Below are positions 6,225 to 6,781 of a stretch of DNA of 6,781 bases, piece after piece. The notes below the pieces were generated by a model. That model saw nothing but the letters and a program-made list of their open reading frames with translations, was not told the origin of the DNA and did not search any database. Origin of the DNA: Gp13-AA77 sp035946575 (GTDB lineage: Bacteria > Acidobacteriota > Terriglobia > UBA7540); contig DASYZG010000087.1 in NCBI GenBank assembly GCA_035946575.1, forward strand, positions 1 to 6,781. The letters are read 5' to 3'. A program made the translations under genes and the position numbers. The first letter of the stretch is position 1. Every line of letters starts with the position of its first letter.

Positions 6225-6253
6225 TTGACTCCGGTGTAAACTTTCGCTAGGCT
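6225..6253 (+). promoter_or_regulatory. Promoter of the repeat-protein gene
   Basis: TTGACT (6225-6230, five of six) and TAGGCT (6248-6253, three of six) are separated by exactly 17 bases. Transcription would start near 6260, about 45 bases before the ATG at 6305. Confidence 0.5.
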
Positions 6254-6291
6254 CACCTCCAGGGTTGCCCTATGGCGACCCACCGATATGG

Positions 6292-6300
6292 GGAGGGGAG
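6292..6300 (+). promoter_or_regulatory. Ribosome binding site fixing the repeat-protein start
   Basis: GGAGGGGAG offers a GGAGG core (6292-6296) 8 bases before the ATG at 6305. An in-frame ATG at 6272 has no comparable site and would add 11 hydrophilic residues before the signal peptide, so 6305 is preferred. Confidence 0.75.
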
Positions 6301-6304
6301 TCTG

Positions 6305-6781
6305 ATGCGAAGAACAGTTACTTCTTGTTTACTTGCTGCTATAGTGGTAGTGGCAAGTGTTTCATTGCGCCGCGTGTCCGCGGCTGCCGAGGCTTCAACC
6401 GCGTGGTCTTCGCCTTTAGCCACGATAGGATTTGCGCCGACGCCAGATCGGCCCGCCGCATTGTCAGCGACGGATGCGTCAACCGTGAAACCGGGCTTGG
6501 TGTCCACCATCGTCCCGGCGATTGGCAGTTCGCCAGTACCGCTGGCCCCGCCCACAGAAGTCGCAATTGGCAGCTCGCCGGTACCGTTGCCGCCGCCGCT
6601 GAAGCTGGTTGCGATTGGCAGTTCGCCGGTACCGTTGCCGCCGCCGCTAAAGCTGGTTGCGATTGGCAGTTCGCCGGTACCGTTGCCGCCACCCCTGAAG
6701 CTGGTTGCGATTCGCAGTTCGCCGGTACCGTTGCCGCCACCCCTGAAGCTGGTTGCGATTGGCAGTTCGCCGGTACCGTTG
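6305..6781 (+). CDS. Secreted Pro-rich tandem-repeat protein, 3' end outside window
   Basis: The frame is open for 159 codons to the window edge, with no stop, so the protein is partial. It starts with a probable export signal: basic MRR, a hydrophobic stretch (about 8-21, CLLAAIVVVASVSL), then RRVSA with possible cleavage after Ala26. A low-complexity Ala/Ser/Thr/Pro segment (27-70) leads into tandem repeats of VAIGSSPVPLPPPLKL, 16 residues each. I do not recognise the family. A secreted, extended, surface-associated or periplasmic spacer-like protein fits best. Support for this strand: promoter, strong ribosome site, signal peptide and a repeat that is in phase with codons. The competing minus-strand frames lack these. 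The codons of the first 20 residues are AT-richer (TTA, ATA, GTA) than the rest. Confidence 0.72.
   Translation, partial: MRRTVTSCLLAAIVVVASVSLRRVSAAAEASTAWSSPLATIGFAPTPDRPAALSATDASTVKPGLVSTIVPAIGSSPVPLAPPTEVAIGSSPVPLPPPLKLVAIGSSPVPLPPPLKLVAIGSSPVPLPPPLKLVAIRSSPVPLPPPLKLVAIGSSPVPL
6518..6781 (+). repeat. 48-bp in-frame tandem repeat array, truncated by window end
   Basis: Units: a diverged 45-base first copy (6518-6562, PAIGSSPVPL-like with APPTEV), then 48-base copies at 6563-6610, 6611-6658, 6659-6706 and 6707-6754, and a partial copy 6755-6781. Each encodes the same 16 residues. Copies at 6659 and 6707 share CCG-CCA-CCC-CTG, so they are probably the youngest duplication. The copy at 6707 has GGC changed to CGC (Gly to Arg). 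The array continues beyond the window. Confidence 0.95.

Noticed and set aside
6339..6740. Minus-strand open frame across the 48-bp repeats
   Set aside because: The repeat length is a multiple of three, so several frames stay open. Only the plus frame has a promoter, a strong ribosome site and a signal peptide.

Overview
The window most likely comes from the chromosome of a GC-rich member of the Acidobacteriota. The main clue is the minus-strand gene at 4738-5883: its layout (signal peptide, a Pro/Gln-rich linker, a 'VxVDVLVTDxxGxPI' module, then a von Willebrand A-like domain) is that of the VWFA-related proteins that are heavily expanded in that phylum. UvrC, a YtxH-like protein and a DedA-rhodanese fusion fit the same kind of genome. 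This placement is an inference, because no 16S or other taxonomic marker is present.

Layout. Positions 1-387 are non-coding apart from possible promoter and hairpin elements. Positions 388-2187 (+) encode a complete, ordinary UvrC nuclease. Positions 2380-2670 and 2760-3275 (+) hold two small single-pass membrane proteins with long charged helices (YtxH-like and DUF948-like). This pairing is known from the Bacillus ytxGH region and is usually linked to the envelope or stress. A gap at 3276-3541 contains a nested inverted repeat. Positions 3542-4543 (+) encode a DedA-family membrane protein fused to a cytoplasmic rhodanese domain. Its reading frame is interrupted by a single in-frame TGA at 4346-4348. 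Convergent to it, at 4738-5883 (-), is the secreted VWFA-related protein. A 421-bp divergent intergenic region (5884-6304) carries promoters in both directions. At 6305 (+) a secreted protein begins with an export signal and runs off the window inside a 48-bp tandem repeat (16-residue Pro-rich unit).

The most important observation is that TGA. The frame continues for 64 codons beyond it and restores the complete C-terminal half of the rhodanese domain, ending in a normal TAG. The TGA lies at a position where, as far as I recall, relatives of this fusion have a cysteine (Y-C-x-C-P-N-E), two residues after the presumed catalytic Cys. It is followed by a 6-bp hairpin with a 5-nt loop, 21 nt downstream, that meets the usual criteria for a bacterial SECIS element. 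The best reading is a selenocysteine-containing DedA-rhodanese membrane protein that ordinary gene calling would truncate at residue 268. A nonsense-mutated pseudogene is the alternative.

No pathway joins all the genes. The two small membrane proteins may be co-expressed. uvrC, the selenoprotein candidate, the VWFA protein and the repeat protein look like separate transcription units.
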